64,000 nucleotides of DNA from Larix kaempferi (GCA_027924585.1 BSBM01000076.1:3982501-4046500), one strand, 5' to 3'. Counted from the stretch's first letter, positions 35,161-46,434 are shown. Notes: generated by a model not told the origin, from the letters alone. Numbers and translations are program-made.

Positions 35161-35416
35161 TGAAGGGGGGAATGTTAGCCTTATAGATTAACCCAACAAT
35201 CACATAGTTTATATGTCATCTTTATTTGTATTTCTTATTTAGGATATTAGTCATTTATCCTAAATGATGACTAGGTGATATGGCTAAGATTTCCTAGAGC
35301 AAATCTCTCCATGAAGTGGCATTCTTCTTTGTACTATATAATGGTACTATTTGTTTGAATACAATTGATCAAGGCTTTTTCCTTTTCTTTCATATTTTTC
35401 TTATTCATGTTTTTCA
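35161..35416 (+). mobile_element. Polypurine tract and 3' LTR of another copia-type element
   Basis: Purine tract GAAGGGGGGAA (35161-35172 region) is followed by TGTTAGCCTTATAG and a TATA-like ACTATATAATGG. The probable end is TTTTTCA near 35416, though the end is uncertain. A tract followed by TG is the 3' LTR boundary signature on the plus strand. The sequence does not match the LTR at 33496. Confidence 0.5.
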
Positions 35417-35759
35417 AAAATTCGTGGATTAAAACCAAACTCCATTTCAGTATTAATGGTGTGTATTTAACTCAGGTTTAACCTCTTAAAAGCATTGGTA
35501 AATGGTTGTAGTGGTTTCCTTTTTTCTTTTTTTTCCATCTAGGCTAAGAACCACTTGAGATTTCTCCTAAACATTGTAAAGATTAACCACCAAAGACTTT
35601 AATTCTTGGAAAACTAAAAAAAATTAAACACTTAGTTTATTTGGGAATAAGTATATGATTCGCCCAGTTTCTTGCAAATACCTATTAGAGAGTGTGATAT
35701 ATATGTCTTTTATTAAATCACAATGATATCTTTGTTTCTGGAAGTGAATCTCACATTGT

Positions 35760-35763
<4 letters not shown>

Positions 35764-35805
<42 letters not shown>
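35764..35805. repeat. (AT)n microsatellite, 42 bp
   Basis: Uninterrupted TA dinucleotide run. The two minus-strand ORFs rich in Tyr-Ile repeats that cross it are products of the run, not genes. Confidence 0.95.
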
Positions 35806-35808
<3 letters not shown>

Positions 35809-36075
35809 GACAAAGTGAAATGATTTGCAACTAGCTAGTCCACTTTCCAAGATAAATATTTGCATAAGTGTCGAAATTCTATGAATCATGGAATTTGATG
35901 TAATATGTTTTTGCGCTAACAAATTTTGTTGTAATATTATAAGCAAATTTTATGTGCTTTGTGAACTATGTTTTGCATTTGTACAAATATAAATTTGTTA
36001 TAGTTTCTATTGCAAGGTTTCTATGTCCAACGACTTCAAATTGTATGATCAGAGCTTCCACAGTTGTCTTAATTT

Positions 36076-36119
36076 TCATCGACGTTTCGAACCCACAACA
36101 GGACTCATCATCAGGATGA
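36076..36119 (-). ncRNA. Hammerhead ribozyme motif
   Basis: Minus strand, 5' to 3': helix I strand UCAUC (36119-36115), core CUGAUGA (36114-36108), one U, helix II GAGUCC with GGGUUC (36106-36101 with 36094-36089, two G-U wobbles) closed by UGUUGU, core GAA, then ACGU, cleavage-site C (36081) and helix I strand GAUGA (36080-36076), which pairs fully with UCAUC. All invariant core bases are present. ACGU is self-complementary, so helix III would have no loop in a monomer but could form between two copies, as proposed for dimeric hammerheads of satellite DNAs and Penelope-like elements. Probably a relic terminal repeat of a Penelope-like element. Confidence 0.72.
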
Positions 36120-37006
36120 TGTGTCAAGTAAGCAGAGAAAGTGATCCTATAGCATTAATATAGTTTGATGATAATGCAGAGCAATGGTCACAACTCACTC
36201 CTCGTATATCCAACTCCATGCGCTCAATTCTAGGAGGTTCCACCAATGGTGAGGTCAACTTAAAAAATATTTAATTGGAATAAGATGTATTCAACCCTGG
36301 CCCAAATGCGTGGACTCTGCAAATTGAAATCAACTGGAACAGGAAATTTATATTGACAATTTTTTAATTGGCTGGAAACAAGAGTTGGATTCAAATCCAA
36401 TTTCAAGTCTAAAGAACGATGAGATATAATAGCTGTCGGGGACACTTCACAATTTATTATGGACAAGGAAGTTGATATTACAGTGTTGGAGGAGTGAGAT
36501 CACTAGAGAGGATTTTTTTGTGAAAACACATCAACACCTGGGTTACCTGCATACACTGTCTCTGGAAAAAAAGGAGAGTCTATTCGTCGTCCATAGAATC
36601 GTAGTCATTAATCTAGCTCCATTAGGGTTTTCTCATTGAGATTCTGAATTTATTAGATGACCATGTCGAGCACTTTTTCACATTCCTTATGCAAAGAGAT
36701 AGAGGAAACTCAACCGTCACGCAATAAGCATTCAAGCGATAGTACCTTCATTCAACAGTTTAAGTGTTCAAGATAGAAAACCTTCAATTGTTTGGAAAAT
36801 GGTGAGTTGACTTAGCAAAGCCATGTCACACAATGAAATGACCACAATTTGGTGTCCTACAGCAGCTCCACGATGGTCGTGGTTGTTGGGCACTACCAAT
36901 ATTCACTCAACGTAGCAAACAAAATATCTCCAATTCCACTCACAACAATTCAAATGCTATGGAGAAATGCCACACCATAGTTTCCATAAGCCTAGGAACA
37001 TTAGGC

Positions 37007-37019
37007 AACTCTGATACCA
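37007..37019 (-). promoter_or_regulatory. Primer-binding site left of LTR 37021-37612
   Basis: Minus strand reads TGGTATCAGAGTT, matching the initiator-Met tRNA site over 11 bases, one base inside the LTR boundary. It implies an internal region extending to lower coordinates (36130-37006), where no gene is readable. Confidence 0.5.
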
Positions 37020-37020
37020 C

Positions 37021-37612
37021 TATTAGGTCCCTCACAAAGGCACACACGAAAATGACTAAAAACAAAGTCAATAGACACTAGATTAGAATAAGCATGAATG
37101 CATTTCATCAAGATGATGTGCATATAAGTACAACAAATTCTATCCCTTGGTTTGATATTCCAAGGAATCTCTTGAACTTCTGAAGGTGATTGTTCGACTT
37201 CACCTCCCCTGAAGGATTAGTTTCCAAAACACACACACACACACACATATATATCTCGGGTTTAAAGTTTGATTATATATATCTTGGGTTTAAAGTTTGA
37301 TTATATATATATATAATCAAACTTTAGACCCAAGATTCCCATCCCATCATTTTCCTAATTTAATAGTAAGGTACAATTGGGGTACAAAGCATGTTTAAGG
37401 AAGGGATAGTATTCCTAAGCTTCATATCCCCATTTTCTGTCATGTTCCCTCTTCTGGGTTCATAGTCCCCCTTCTTTTAGTGATCTCCTCGCCCACAACC
37501 ACCATAATTAATTATTAAGTGCAAAATAAGTACATATGTTCGGCTCTAGACCCCACTATCTCTTTACATTTACATTATAGATTTTTAGGATGGAAAAAGT
37601 ATGGGTTTTACA
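37021..37612 (-). mobile_element. LTR of chromodomain gypsy element G4
   Basis: On the minus strand it starts TGTAAAACCCATAC directly after a polypurine tract (GGGGGTGGGGAA, 37614-37625) and ends CCTAATA before a PBS-like site. It is therefore the 3' LTR of G4, whose integrase end lies at 37626-37995. The presence of a primer site on its other side is unusual and discussed in the findings. The end dinucleotide CA reads TA, probably a point mutation. Confidence 0.6.
37228..37335. repeat. (AC)n/(AT)n run with duplicated and inverted 20-mer
   Basis: An (AC) run then two direct copies of GGGTTTAAAGTTTGATTATA (37258 and 37286), the second followed by an inverted copy ATAATCAAACTTTAGACCC (37313-37331), giving a strong hairpin. 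Confidence 0.8.
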
Positions 37613-37625
37613 TTCCCCACCCCCA

Positions 37626-37995
37626 TTAAATTAACACCATCCTTGGTGTCCTTACACTATATACATTATACAAAGTCTCTTTAAAATTCAAAATTTTCCA
37701 GAATAAATGCAGGTACTCCTTCCAAATGGTGTCTTCCATCTCCCAAGTCGCTTCTTCAGGGTTGTAATGTGGCCATTGGACCTTTACCTTCCCTATGGCG
37801 TGGTTCCTAAGCACTTTGACTTTCCGATCGAATATGCACATTGGTTGTACCTAGAATTCTCCTTCCAACTCACCTTAATCAAGCACCAATCAAGTACATG
37901 ATTAGAATCGTGAACACATTTCTTTAATAAGGAAACATGGAATACAATATGCGCCTTCATAGATAGAGCCAATGTTATCTCGTAAGCCACTAGTC
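37626..37995 (-). pseudogene. Integrase C-terminus and chromodomain of element G4
   Basis: Reads AYEITLALSMKAHIVFHVSL LKKCVHD, the usual end of chromovirus integrases, then after a frameshift the chromodomain-like VKVQWPHYNPEEATWEMEDT. Chromodomains direct integration to marked chromatin. The matching upstream part of the integrase is 19.5 kb away at 57471-58142, separated by the copia insertion. The protein stops just before the polypurine tract. Confidence 0.78.
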
Positions 37996-38519
37996 TACTA
38001 AATATTCTCTAACCTCAGATCTGAGAACTCATGTTCTCAAATAATTTATTCTCATATTATTAAATAGAAATACATTAGAGTTCGTAACAAATTATGTAGC
38101 AAAAAATACACATGAAATCATTCACACATTTGCCACAGTTATTTACCCTAGAAAAACCCAAAGGGGAAAAACCAACGAAATTGTTTCTTTTATTAATATC
38201 GGATCACAAAGAAATACATAAGTTACAACAACAAAAACCTTTACTCAGTCCCCTTGCGACATAGCCCAACAATCTCATTGAACTTCAAACTATACATATC
38301 TGTTGGACCAAACCTGCAACTTCTTTGCCTTTGGCTCATATGTGCCCTCTACACAGAAATCCTACGTATATCCCTAGGTCATACACACCCTATTCGTAGG
38401 TAGCCAGTGTATTCCTTGGAACTGAATCTGTTGCATGAATTTTGGCTTTCCTCTCATGGACCTCTACCCAAATGGTAAGGTTCTTAGCTAGAATCCAGCT
38501 GCTAATCTCTTCAGCCACT

Positions 38520-39168
38520 CATTAGAGGAAATTCGAGATCTAAAATGGGCATGCTAAGGAAAATAATAAAATAATAATTACAATAATGAAATAATACTTA
38601 AAATAATAAAATAATATTTATTAATTTTGGAGGAAGAAAGAAAGAAAACTATTTTTTTTTTCATATTTTCAACATATCTCCTTATGTTTTTGCTCAAATT
38701 TTGAGCGGAAGCACTCGTTGGATGCGGAATTAAATTCCGCATCCAACGAGTACCCACACTGCATACTTTTGACAGACCCCGCTGCCCCAAAAATGAGAAA
38801 TACCTGAAAAACGTCATGATGACATCATCATGACATTTTTCAGGTATTTCTCATTTTTGGGGCAGCGGGGTCCACCAAAAGTATGCAGTGTGGGTACTCA
38901 TTGGATGCGGAATTAAATTCCGCATCCAGCGAGTGCTCCCACTCAAAATTTGAGTAAAAAAATAGGGAGATATGTTGAAAATACGAACAAAAAAAGTAGT
39001 TCTTTTTATGACAAATATCTCATGTCAACCATTATGGTTGACTCATTTTATTGAAATTCTATTAGTTCTTGAATTCCAACTCATCAAGAAATTACGGTTG
39101 GCTCGTTTTCTTATATGATGGCTTGTTTTCTTATAAGGCCCATTTTAGACCTCAAATTTCCTCTAATG
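38520..39168. mobile_element. Foldback element, palindromes nested in palindromes
   Basis: About 650 bp absent from the other copia LTR copy. Outer ends ATTAGAGGAAATT and AATTTCCTCTAAT are inverted and extend to about 29 bp (TCTAAAATGGGC). An inner inverted repeat of about 175 bp per arm (38647-38822 and 38826-39000) runs from CATATTTTCAACATATCTCC to a centre GATGACATCATC. Each inner arm carries its own perfect palindrome GATGCGGAATTAAATTCCGC. A further small palindrome GTCAACCATTATGGTTGAC lies at about 39023-39041. No protein coding. A target duplication could not be defined. Confidence 0.82.
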
Positions 39169-39237
39169 AAGTCTCTCACTCATAGAGTGTCTCACTCATT
39201 CTCTTGAGAAAATATCTCTCTCAAGATCTTGAGAAAA

Positions 39238-40819
39238 TGATCTAGGAGAATCACCATTGGTAAAAAAGTGGTTAGAAAGTTTCATTCTAAAATGTTAAAC
39301 AAAAGTATGTTATTATGTAGATCTCATTGAGACCTTTTTGGTGACATTCGTTTCATCTAGAATGGACACCATATGCTCGAGTTATGCTATTCTGAAGTTT
39401 CGTCAAAACAATAAAAACAAATGCAAAAGGGGGTGCCACATGGCACAACTAGAAGGGTACCACGTGTCCTTGCAACATTGATGTGGAAATCCTCATGGCA
39501 TCACGTGGCATGATTGTAGATGACATGGAATGTACAGTGTTGGTGTGGCATCCTAGTTGGTAGGTTGGCAGTGATGTGGCACTTAGGTGGCTTAACCAGA
39601 TCGTGACATGTGGCTTCTGATGGTACAGTTGGTTGACATGTGGACCAACTGGAGACTTCCATGTGGTAATCCCACTTGGCCCTTTATAGATGGTTCTACT
39701 AAAATTTAGGGTGAGGATGGAGGATTTAACACTAGACCTCTCGACAATTATCTCAATGATTTACCAACAAGCTCTTGCTTGTTCCTAGATAAACAAATGG
39801 TTAAATTTATATTTAAGTTGGCATAAGATTTAGTTAACAAAAAAAGGGGATTGGGCCTAAGCCCCAACCCCATGCTTTGTAATATTTTCCATATGTAAAC
39901 ATATCCCAAGGTCTGCAGCCAATATATGTGTGTGTGTGTGGAACCAACGCATAACAAATACAACCAATATACTATATATATGTGCCATGTAATAAAACAA
40001 ACATGGAATTAGTGGGGTTTGACCCCTTGAACCATATTATGCCAATGATCCAACCATTATGCCAATGGCCATGCCTTGTTTGGCATATGATCAATAATTA
40101 TCTTAAGCTTGGGTTTGTATTTTATGCCCAAAAATGGGGGAGCGCCACCATGGATCTCCACACAATGAATACATCATATATTTTGGTTGGTTTGACCATA
40201 TTACATGGGTAATTTAATATTTGTTTGGTTATTATTATACATATGTGGTTGTTACCATATATCTATATTTACCCAAAATATGTTAACCATATATATTGTA
40301 TTTTGGAGTTTGGTTATGAACCCTTTGGTATATAACCAAGGGTGTTATTCCATGAGAAGAAGAGGTTTGGGAGGAGAATTCTTGGTAGAAGTTTTAGGAA
40401 GTTGTGTGAAGCTTATTTATTCTTCTTAGAGTGGGAGAGATTTTGAAGAAGATTAGTGAATATTTTTTGGAAAAATTTCCAAGGCCTTATTATACTTGGC
40501 AAAAGATTGTATTTTGGTGCATTCACCATTTTGATCATATAATAAGACCGGTCTTCAATGGAGAGCATGCTCGGAGACGTAATCCATGTTGGACGAATTT
40601 CGTTATCAAGTTTGGTTGTCATCGTTTATATGCTCTGAATTTGTCATTGTCGTAATTGTTGCATTGAATTCATTTATGCTTTTGAATAATGATTTAAGCA
40701 TTATTTTAATGAATTTTGCAACATTATTATGGAAAAAATGAAATGGTAAGCATGATGACATTTTGCACACTCGCATTAAAATGAACTATGTCACTAGATC
40801 CTTGGGTCATCCAGGATCA
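39238..40819. mobile_element. Solo LTR-like insertion, 1.58 kb
   Basis: Interrupts the copia LTR relative to its partner copy. Begins TGATCTAGGAG and ends CATCCAGGATCA (TG...CA). Flanks are GAAAA (39233-39237) and TAAAA (40820-40824), a target duplication with one mismatch. No internal gag or pol, so it is most simply a solo LTR left by recombination. It contains CACGTG twice (39461, 39502) and several CATGTGG/CCACATG words. Confidence 0.68.
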
Positions 40820-40907
40820 TAAAATCTCTCTCTCAATTTCTCACAAATATCTTGTGACTCAACTCTTGTCATGTCATGTGTGATGTTCTTTCTCTTGAGA
40901 AAATCTC

Positions 40908-41875
40908 TGACGCAAGTCGCCCTAAGGAAATAAGGTTTTTGCTTAACAATACACATGACACAAACCACAATGCTCACACAAACAAGGTGTAGAACAAGAT
41001 GCCTGGATTGGCTTATATTACTTCTCTAAAATCGGTTACAATGTAAAATAACTGTAAGCAAATAAATAACTACAATCGGCCTCAGCCGTTACAACATTGA
41101 AGTAACTATGGTGTGTTCTCCCGGTGTGTTGACCTCACCCTCTCCTGGTTCACCTTGTAACTCTGAGCTATGGTTCGATCTCAACACTCTGCACTCGGCC
41201 AGTGTGACTCTTCACAACTCTCTCGGCTCTGCGCTCTGCTCTGTTGTGCCTCTCCTCTACTGCCCAACAATTTTCTAGACTGAAGGCCTCTTCTTCCTCT
41301 TCTACTCTACGGGTGTTGTTTCCAAGATTTTCACAATCCCGAGACACGCGTTCCCTCCATTCGCCGATCCTGTCCAAATCCCGTGAACCTGCATTGTCAG
41401 CTTCTATCCGTGCTACACAGCCTCTGTCCATGATGTCCTCTATCATGTCCTTCACCAACTCACAATAACTGTAATAACTTCCTCAGCAACCCCGAATGGA
41501 TACTGGTACAGTCCCTTGACTTTTTTTCCTTCTGACCCTGCTACAGTAGTCAGTCACATCTTGACTGTCCTGTCGGTTCACTCCTTCCCTTTACACTCAG
41601 CTTCGCTAAACCATGTCATGTCGTAGTTCGATCACTTGTCGACTACCCAACCTCTTACGCTCCTCGTCATCTGTTGACTGTCTTCTGTCGGTCCTCGGCT
41701 TCGCAACATCTACTGATCCTTCAGTCGGCCGCACCCCGACTGCTTCTCCTCGACTTGTTGACTTCGACAAGTCAACCTGCTCCCCACACCAGTGGTCATC
41801 GGCACTCCCGCTGGTCGGATCCCTTCGGTCGATCAACTTCGATTGATCCACCTAGGTCCCGATGCCCCTGCATTA
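40908..41875 (-). repeat. 3' LTR of G2
   Basis: 968 bp, ends GATGCCCCTGCATTA where the partner reads GATGCCCCTGCATCA. The integrase/chromodomain reading frame runs a short way into it (41833-41875). Confidence 0.9.
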
Positions 41876-42171
41876 GTTTCCCCAAGTGAAAAAGAATTCG
41901 ACTGCTCCGTTAGTCTCCTGAACTCCTCTTCGGAAATCCACGTCGCTTCTTGCAACTCATCATTTGTCCATCGCACCAAGTATTCCTTCATGTGCGATCT
42001 ACGAGTATGCCCTACCTCGCGTTCATCGATTACTTCTGTGATCCCTTCTTCAAATTTATACATGTCTGAGACGTTGAACGTTGCTAAAATGTTCAAGTCT
42101 TCTGGCAATTCCAACACATAGGCATTGTCTGAAATCTTCTTCAGAATCTTACATGGCCCTATCTTCTTCAA
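41833..42171 (-). pseudogene. Integrase C-terminus and chromodomain of G2
   Basis: 112 codons: [29 protein letters not shown], then chromodomain [20 protein letters not shown], and a short tail reading into the LTR. The integrase core frame ends at 42313, so stops or a frameshift between 42171 and 42313 break the protein. The chromodomain places G2 among chromoviruses. Confidence 0.85.
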
Positions 42172-42312
42172 CTTCAGCTTGTTGTATGTTCCTGTCGGAA
42201 ATCACTTCTTCCGCAAGTATGCATAGACTAAGTCCCCTTCTTGGAATGACAATAGCCTCTTCCTTCGGTCGACTCTCAATTTGTAGGCCACGTTACTCTT
42301 CTCGATGTGTTT

Positions 42313-43539
42313 TCACACATTTTCATGAACTTCATGCATATGCTCTGCGAATGATTTTGCATCCGCACTCTTCCTGGTTTCTGTCGGCAATTCAACCAAA
42401 TCTGCCACTACATGTGGACTCCTCCCTTGTACAATCTGGAATGGGCTCAATCCTGTCGATCGATTCACAGAATTGTTATATGCAAACTCTGCCTGTGCCA
42501 ACACATTCTCACACTGCTTGGGTCTGTCGGCTGCTAAACATCTCAGAAGGTTTCCCAAACTTCTGTTTACAACCTCGGTTTTTCCGTCTGTCTGCGGATG
42601 ATATGCCGAACTAAACTCTAACTTCATGTCGAGTTTCTTCCAAAGGGTCCTCCAGAAATGCCCCATGAATTTCGTATCCCTATCTGACGTGATACTCTTT
42701 GGAAACCCATGCAACCTGACTATTTCCTTAAAGAATAATACAGCGATTCCTGTAGCATCACTTGTTTTCTTACATGGTATGAAATGTTTCATCTTCGAAA
42801 ATATGTCGACTACAAAAAATATTGAGTCATTCCCCTGCTGATTCCTTGGTAATCCTAACACAAAATCCATGCTAAGATGCTCCCATGGGTTCTCTGGAAC
42901 TGGCAATGGTGTATAAAACCCCGTGTTCTGACTCTTTCCCTTTGCCAACTGGCAAACCTGACATTGTCGAACCCATTTTCTGACATCTGTCGACATCCTT
43001 GGCCAGAAATACTTTTCGTCGATCCGTGCTTTGGTCTTGTCGATCCCAAAGTGCCCTGCTAACCCGCCATTATGAAATTCTCTGATTAGGTTCTCTCTCA
43101 CTGATCCTTTAGGAATACACAGCTGACTTCCCCTGAACAGGTAACCTTCTTGAATGAGATAACTCAAATATGGAGTTCTGTTGACGCTCCAAGGCTCTCG
43201 ACAAGCCTTCCATGCCTTCGCAAAATCTCCATCGGCTTCATACTCCATCTTTATCGACTCTATTCCTGTTTCCTGAATAGTCATTGTGCTCAACAGCGCA
43301 ACTCTCCTGCTCAATGCGTCGACAACTTTGTTTGACTTTCCTGACCTATGTCGCAACACGAACATATATCTTTGGAGTAGCTCCACCCACTTCATCTGTC
43401 TCTGATCCAACTTTGACTGAGTATTCAGATACCTCAGTGCTTGGTGATCTGTGTATAACATAAATTCCTGTGGCAACAAATAATGCCTCCATTTCTTCAA
43501 TGCTTGTATGATAGCATAGAATTCTTTGTCATAGACCAA
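42313..43539 (-). pseudogene. RNase H C-terminus and integrase of G2
   Basis: 408 codons uninterrupted. RNase H end (LYTDHQALRYLNTQ, NKVVDALSRR), then HHCC finger (HNGGLAGHFG ... CQVCQLAKG), then the core with all three catalytic residues visible: Asp in LSMDFVLGLP, Asp in TSDRDTKFMGHFW, Glu in TDGKTEVVNRSL. The frame stops at HVHENV-type sequence (42313), short of the C-terminal domain. This is the best preserved integrase core in the window. Cofactor and reaction are those of DDE integrases: metal-dependent strand transfer of cDNA ends. Confidence 0.88.
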
Positions 43540-43596
43540 ATACTTCCGCTTCGCTCCATTCAGTTTTTCATTGAAGAACGCAATTGGTCGGCCTTC

Positions 43597-44436
43597 CTAG
43601 CTCAACACTGCTCCAATTGTTGTTCCACTCGCATCACAATCGACCTGGAAAACTTTGTCAAAGTCTGGGAGCGCCAACACTGGGCTCTCAGTGACCTTTT
43701 CCTTCAATTTGTCGAAAGCTTCCTGGGCTTTCTCGGTCCACTTGAACTCGCCCTTTCTCATGCATTCTGTCAATGGTGCACAAATTTGACTGAATTCCCG
43801 AATGAACTTCCGGTAGAAACTAGCAAGTCCATGGAAAATTCTCACTGCAGTCGTACTCGTCGGTTCAGGCCAATCTACTATTTCCTTCACCTTCTCGGGG
43901 TCCATCTCCAACCCTTTACCTGAAATTACAAATCCCAAGTATACCAATTCCTTCTTCATGAAGAAACACTTTTGTAGGTTAATCATCAGCTTCTCTTCCT
44001 GCAATTTCTGCAATACTTGTCAAACGTGCTTCAAATGTTTTGACTTGGTCCGACTGAAAATCAGAATGTTGTCTAAATAGACTACGACAAACTTTCCCAA
44101 GAATGGTTTCAGTACCTCATTCATCAATCTCATGAATGTACTGGGTGCATTAGTCAATCCAAATGGCATGACTAACCACTCATATAACCCTTCTCTTGTC
44201 TTGAATGTTGTCTTCCATTCATCTCCTTCTCTGACCCTAATCTGGTGATATCCACTCTTCAGGTCTAACTTCGTGAAGTATGTTGCTCCACTCAGGTAAT
44301 CCATCAAGTCATCCATCCTCGGCAACGAAAATCGATACTTGATCGTGATCTTGTTGATGGCTCTGGAATCAGTACACATTCTCCATTCCCCACCCTTCTT
44401 GGGTGTCAATATTGTTGGTACTGCACACGGGATCAA
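43597..44436 (-). pseudogene. Reverse transcriptase of G2, catalytic box altered
   Basis: Two frames: 44020-44436 ([47 protein letters not shown], then [12 protein letters not shown]) and 43597-44013 ([20 protein letters not shown], then the connection and RNase H start, [18 protein letters not shown]). A stop lies between them at about 44017-44020. The catalytic box reads Y-L-D-N instead of Y-L-D-D (GAC AAC near 44075), so polymerase activity should be lost. A further stop precedes 43539. Confidence 0.88.
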
Positions 44437-44721
44437 GCTTTATCCAATCAATCCTCTGTCCAACAACTCTTGGACCTGTCGGTTGAGCTCTTGTCCCTTT
44501 GTCAGACTCATCCTATATGGTGCTTTGTTTGGCAGACTCGACCCTGGAATCAAGTTGATCTGATGGGATATACTCCTTGTCGGTGGCAATCCCGTCGGTT
44601 TCTCATCAGCCATTATGTCCTAAAACTCTTCGAGCAACTCCTCGACTTCGACCGGAATGCTCTCCCGATTGGTTGTTCCATCAACATATGGTCCTTTTGG
44701 AATGATTACAAAACATCCCAA

Positions 44722-45297
44722 CTATTTTTTCTCCCCCGCAAGGAATTCCTTGGCAGTGCTCATCAACACTCGCTTTTCCCAAAGATTGCTTTCGCCATCC
44801 TTACTGTCAGGTGGCTCTCCTCGCCTTGGCTTAAGAGTCCTTTTCATGCCATTCTTCCACACTGTGACTGTGTTAGCTCGACCATCATAGATCATCTTAC
44901 GATCATATTGCCATGGCCTCCCTAACAACAGATGGCATGCATCCATGGGAACTACATCACATAGCACGCTGTCCTCCAATCCTTCAACTCTGAAGTTGAT
45001 CAGGCACTGTCAGGTCACCTTAACATGGTGTCCTTTCTGCAACCATGAGATCTTGTAAGGGTGTGCGTGTTCACTACACTTCAACCCAATCTTGTCAATG
45101 ACTTCTGTCGACATAAGATTCTCTGTACTCCCACCATAAACTATGGTCTTGCAACTCCATTCTCCGATCTGCACCTTCGTTTGAAAGATAGCCTTCCGTT
45201 GTGTTGGTTCCATCGGACCGCGTTGATCTTCTTGGATCAAAGCTCTCTGAACCATCAGATTCTGGTTCTTCTTTTTCTCACCTCCACTGCTCTATGA
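44722..45297 (-). pseudogene. Protease region of G2, active-site Asp lost
   Basis: 45010-45255 reads KTIVYGGSTENLMSTEVIDK, where retroelement proteases have D-[SGT]-G in the position of Y-G-G; the codon is TAT (GAT expected). 44722-44979 continues with DVVPMDACHLLLGRPWQYDR, the typical downstream D-x-x-x-L-L-G-R-P-W block. At least one stop separates them. Confidence 0.75.
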
Positions 45298-45359
45298 TGC
45301 CGATCCTTCCCTCTCGTCGACTTGCTCATCCTTTTGACATCTGGGTTTCGATTCTTCCG

Positions 45360-46434
45360 TAGCATGTAGGTTTTCTGGGCATTCATATGCCTTGTGCCCC
45401 GTTCCCCGACATTTGTAACAAATTATAGCTGGTCTGGTAGCTCCTTTCTTGTCAGATGGACCACTTCAACTATATGCACCTCAACCGCGGTTCTCACGAC
45501 CATCGCGTCAATTCTCTTGCGTTCTTTCCTTCGTCGATGTCCCTTCCGTGCGTCGACTATCTTCGACACCTTCTTTCTTGTAGCCACTACCTTGACCTTT
45601 CATGGAGACAGTCTTTCCACCCCGACTAGTCATCCTGCCTCTGGTCGCTGTGGATTTTCTCGACAGTTTATCTTCTGCCTTCAGAGCAAACTGATAGGCT
45701 TCTCCGACTGTTCTAAATCTCAACATGCTGAGTTCATCCTGCACATCATATTTCAAGCCGTTTACATATCTGGCGACAGCTTCTTCTCTTTCATCAGTCT
45801 GTCCTGACCGAATCGACAATCAGTAGAACTCCTCCGTGTACTCTTTCACGGTCATCTCTTTTTGTCGAAATTTTTGTAGCTTTCGGAAGAAGGAAATCAC
45901 ATAGTCATTCGGCAAGAACTTCCCCTTCAACTTGGAAACCATCCTGTCCTAAGATTTGATTTTCTCCTTGCCTTTCTTGAGTCTATCAGCCTATACATTG
46001 TCCCACCACAACAAGGCATGACCCTTCAACCTTATACATGCAGTATTAACCCGTTTAGGATCCTCGATCTACACTACATCGAAATATTTCTCCATCTCTC
46101 TGAACCAGTCAATCAAGTCTTCTAGGTCCAGGCTTCCCGAGTACGTATGCACATCTATCTTCGCCCGACCTCTCATTTTTGTCAGAAGCTTGATGAGTTT
46201 CTCCTCTGGTTCTTCTACTGCAGCTTCCTGAGCTTCCACTTCCTCGACTTCCTCATTACTGTGGTCTAGTGCTTCAGGAATGCAACCACGCCTCTGGTTT
46301 TCTTTGATCGTTGCAACCTCATTTGTCAAAGTCCGCATTGTTCGGATGCATTCGTCGAACATCTCACGATCCACTGTGACGGCTGCTGTGCCATGCGCTC
46401 TTCGTCCTCGGACATTAACGCCTCTATGAGCCAT
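45360..46434 (-). pseudogene. Gag of G2 with canonical zinc knuckle
   Basis: Starts at ATG 46434 (MAHRGVNVRGRRAHG), only about 10 nt beyond a PBS copy. 46069-46434 carries an acidic region and the gag start (DVHTYSGSLDLEDLIDWFRE). 45508-45819 is the later capsid part (VARYVNGLKYDVQDELSM) and a basic linker. The knuckle CYKCRGTGHKAYEC (about 45390-45432) is canonical C-x2-C-x4-H-x4-C, unlike the Tat-type elements here. Frames are broken by stops near 45830-46060 and 45450-45500. Confidence 0.8.

Noticed and set aside
35624-35946. Minus-strand ORFs with Tyr-Ile repeats
   Set aside because: They are translations of the (AT)n microsatellite at 35764-35805.
41168-41458. Minus-strand ORF of 96 codons in the G2 LTR, repeated at 46783-47070 (Glu/Arg-rich)
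   Set aside because: Present in both LTR copies by descent; low-complexity charged sequence without known domain, outside the gag-pol frames. A protein is not excluded but not supported.
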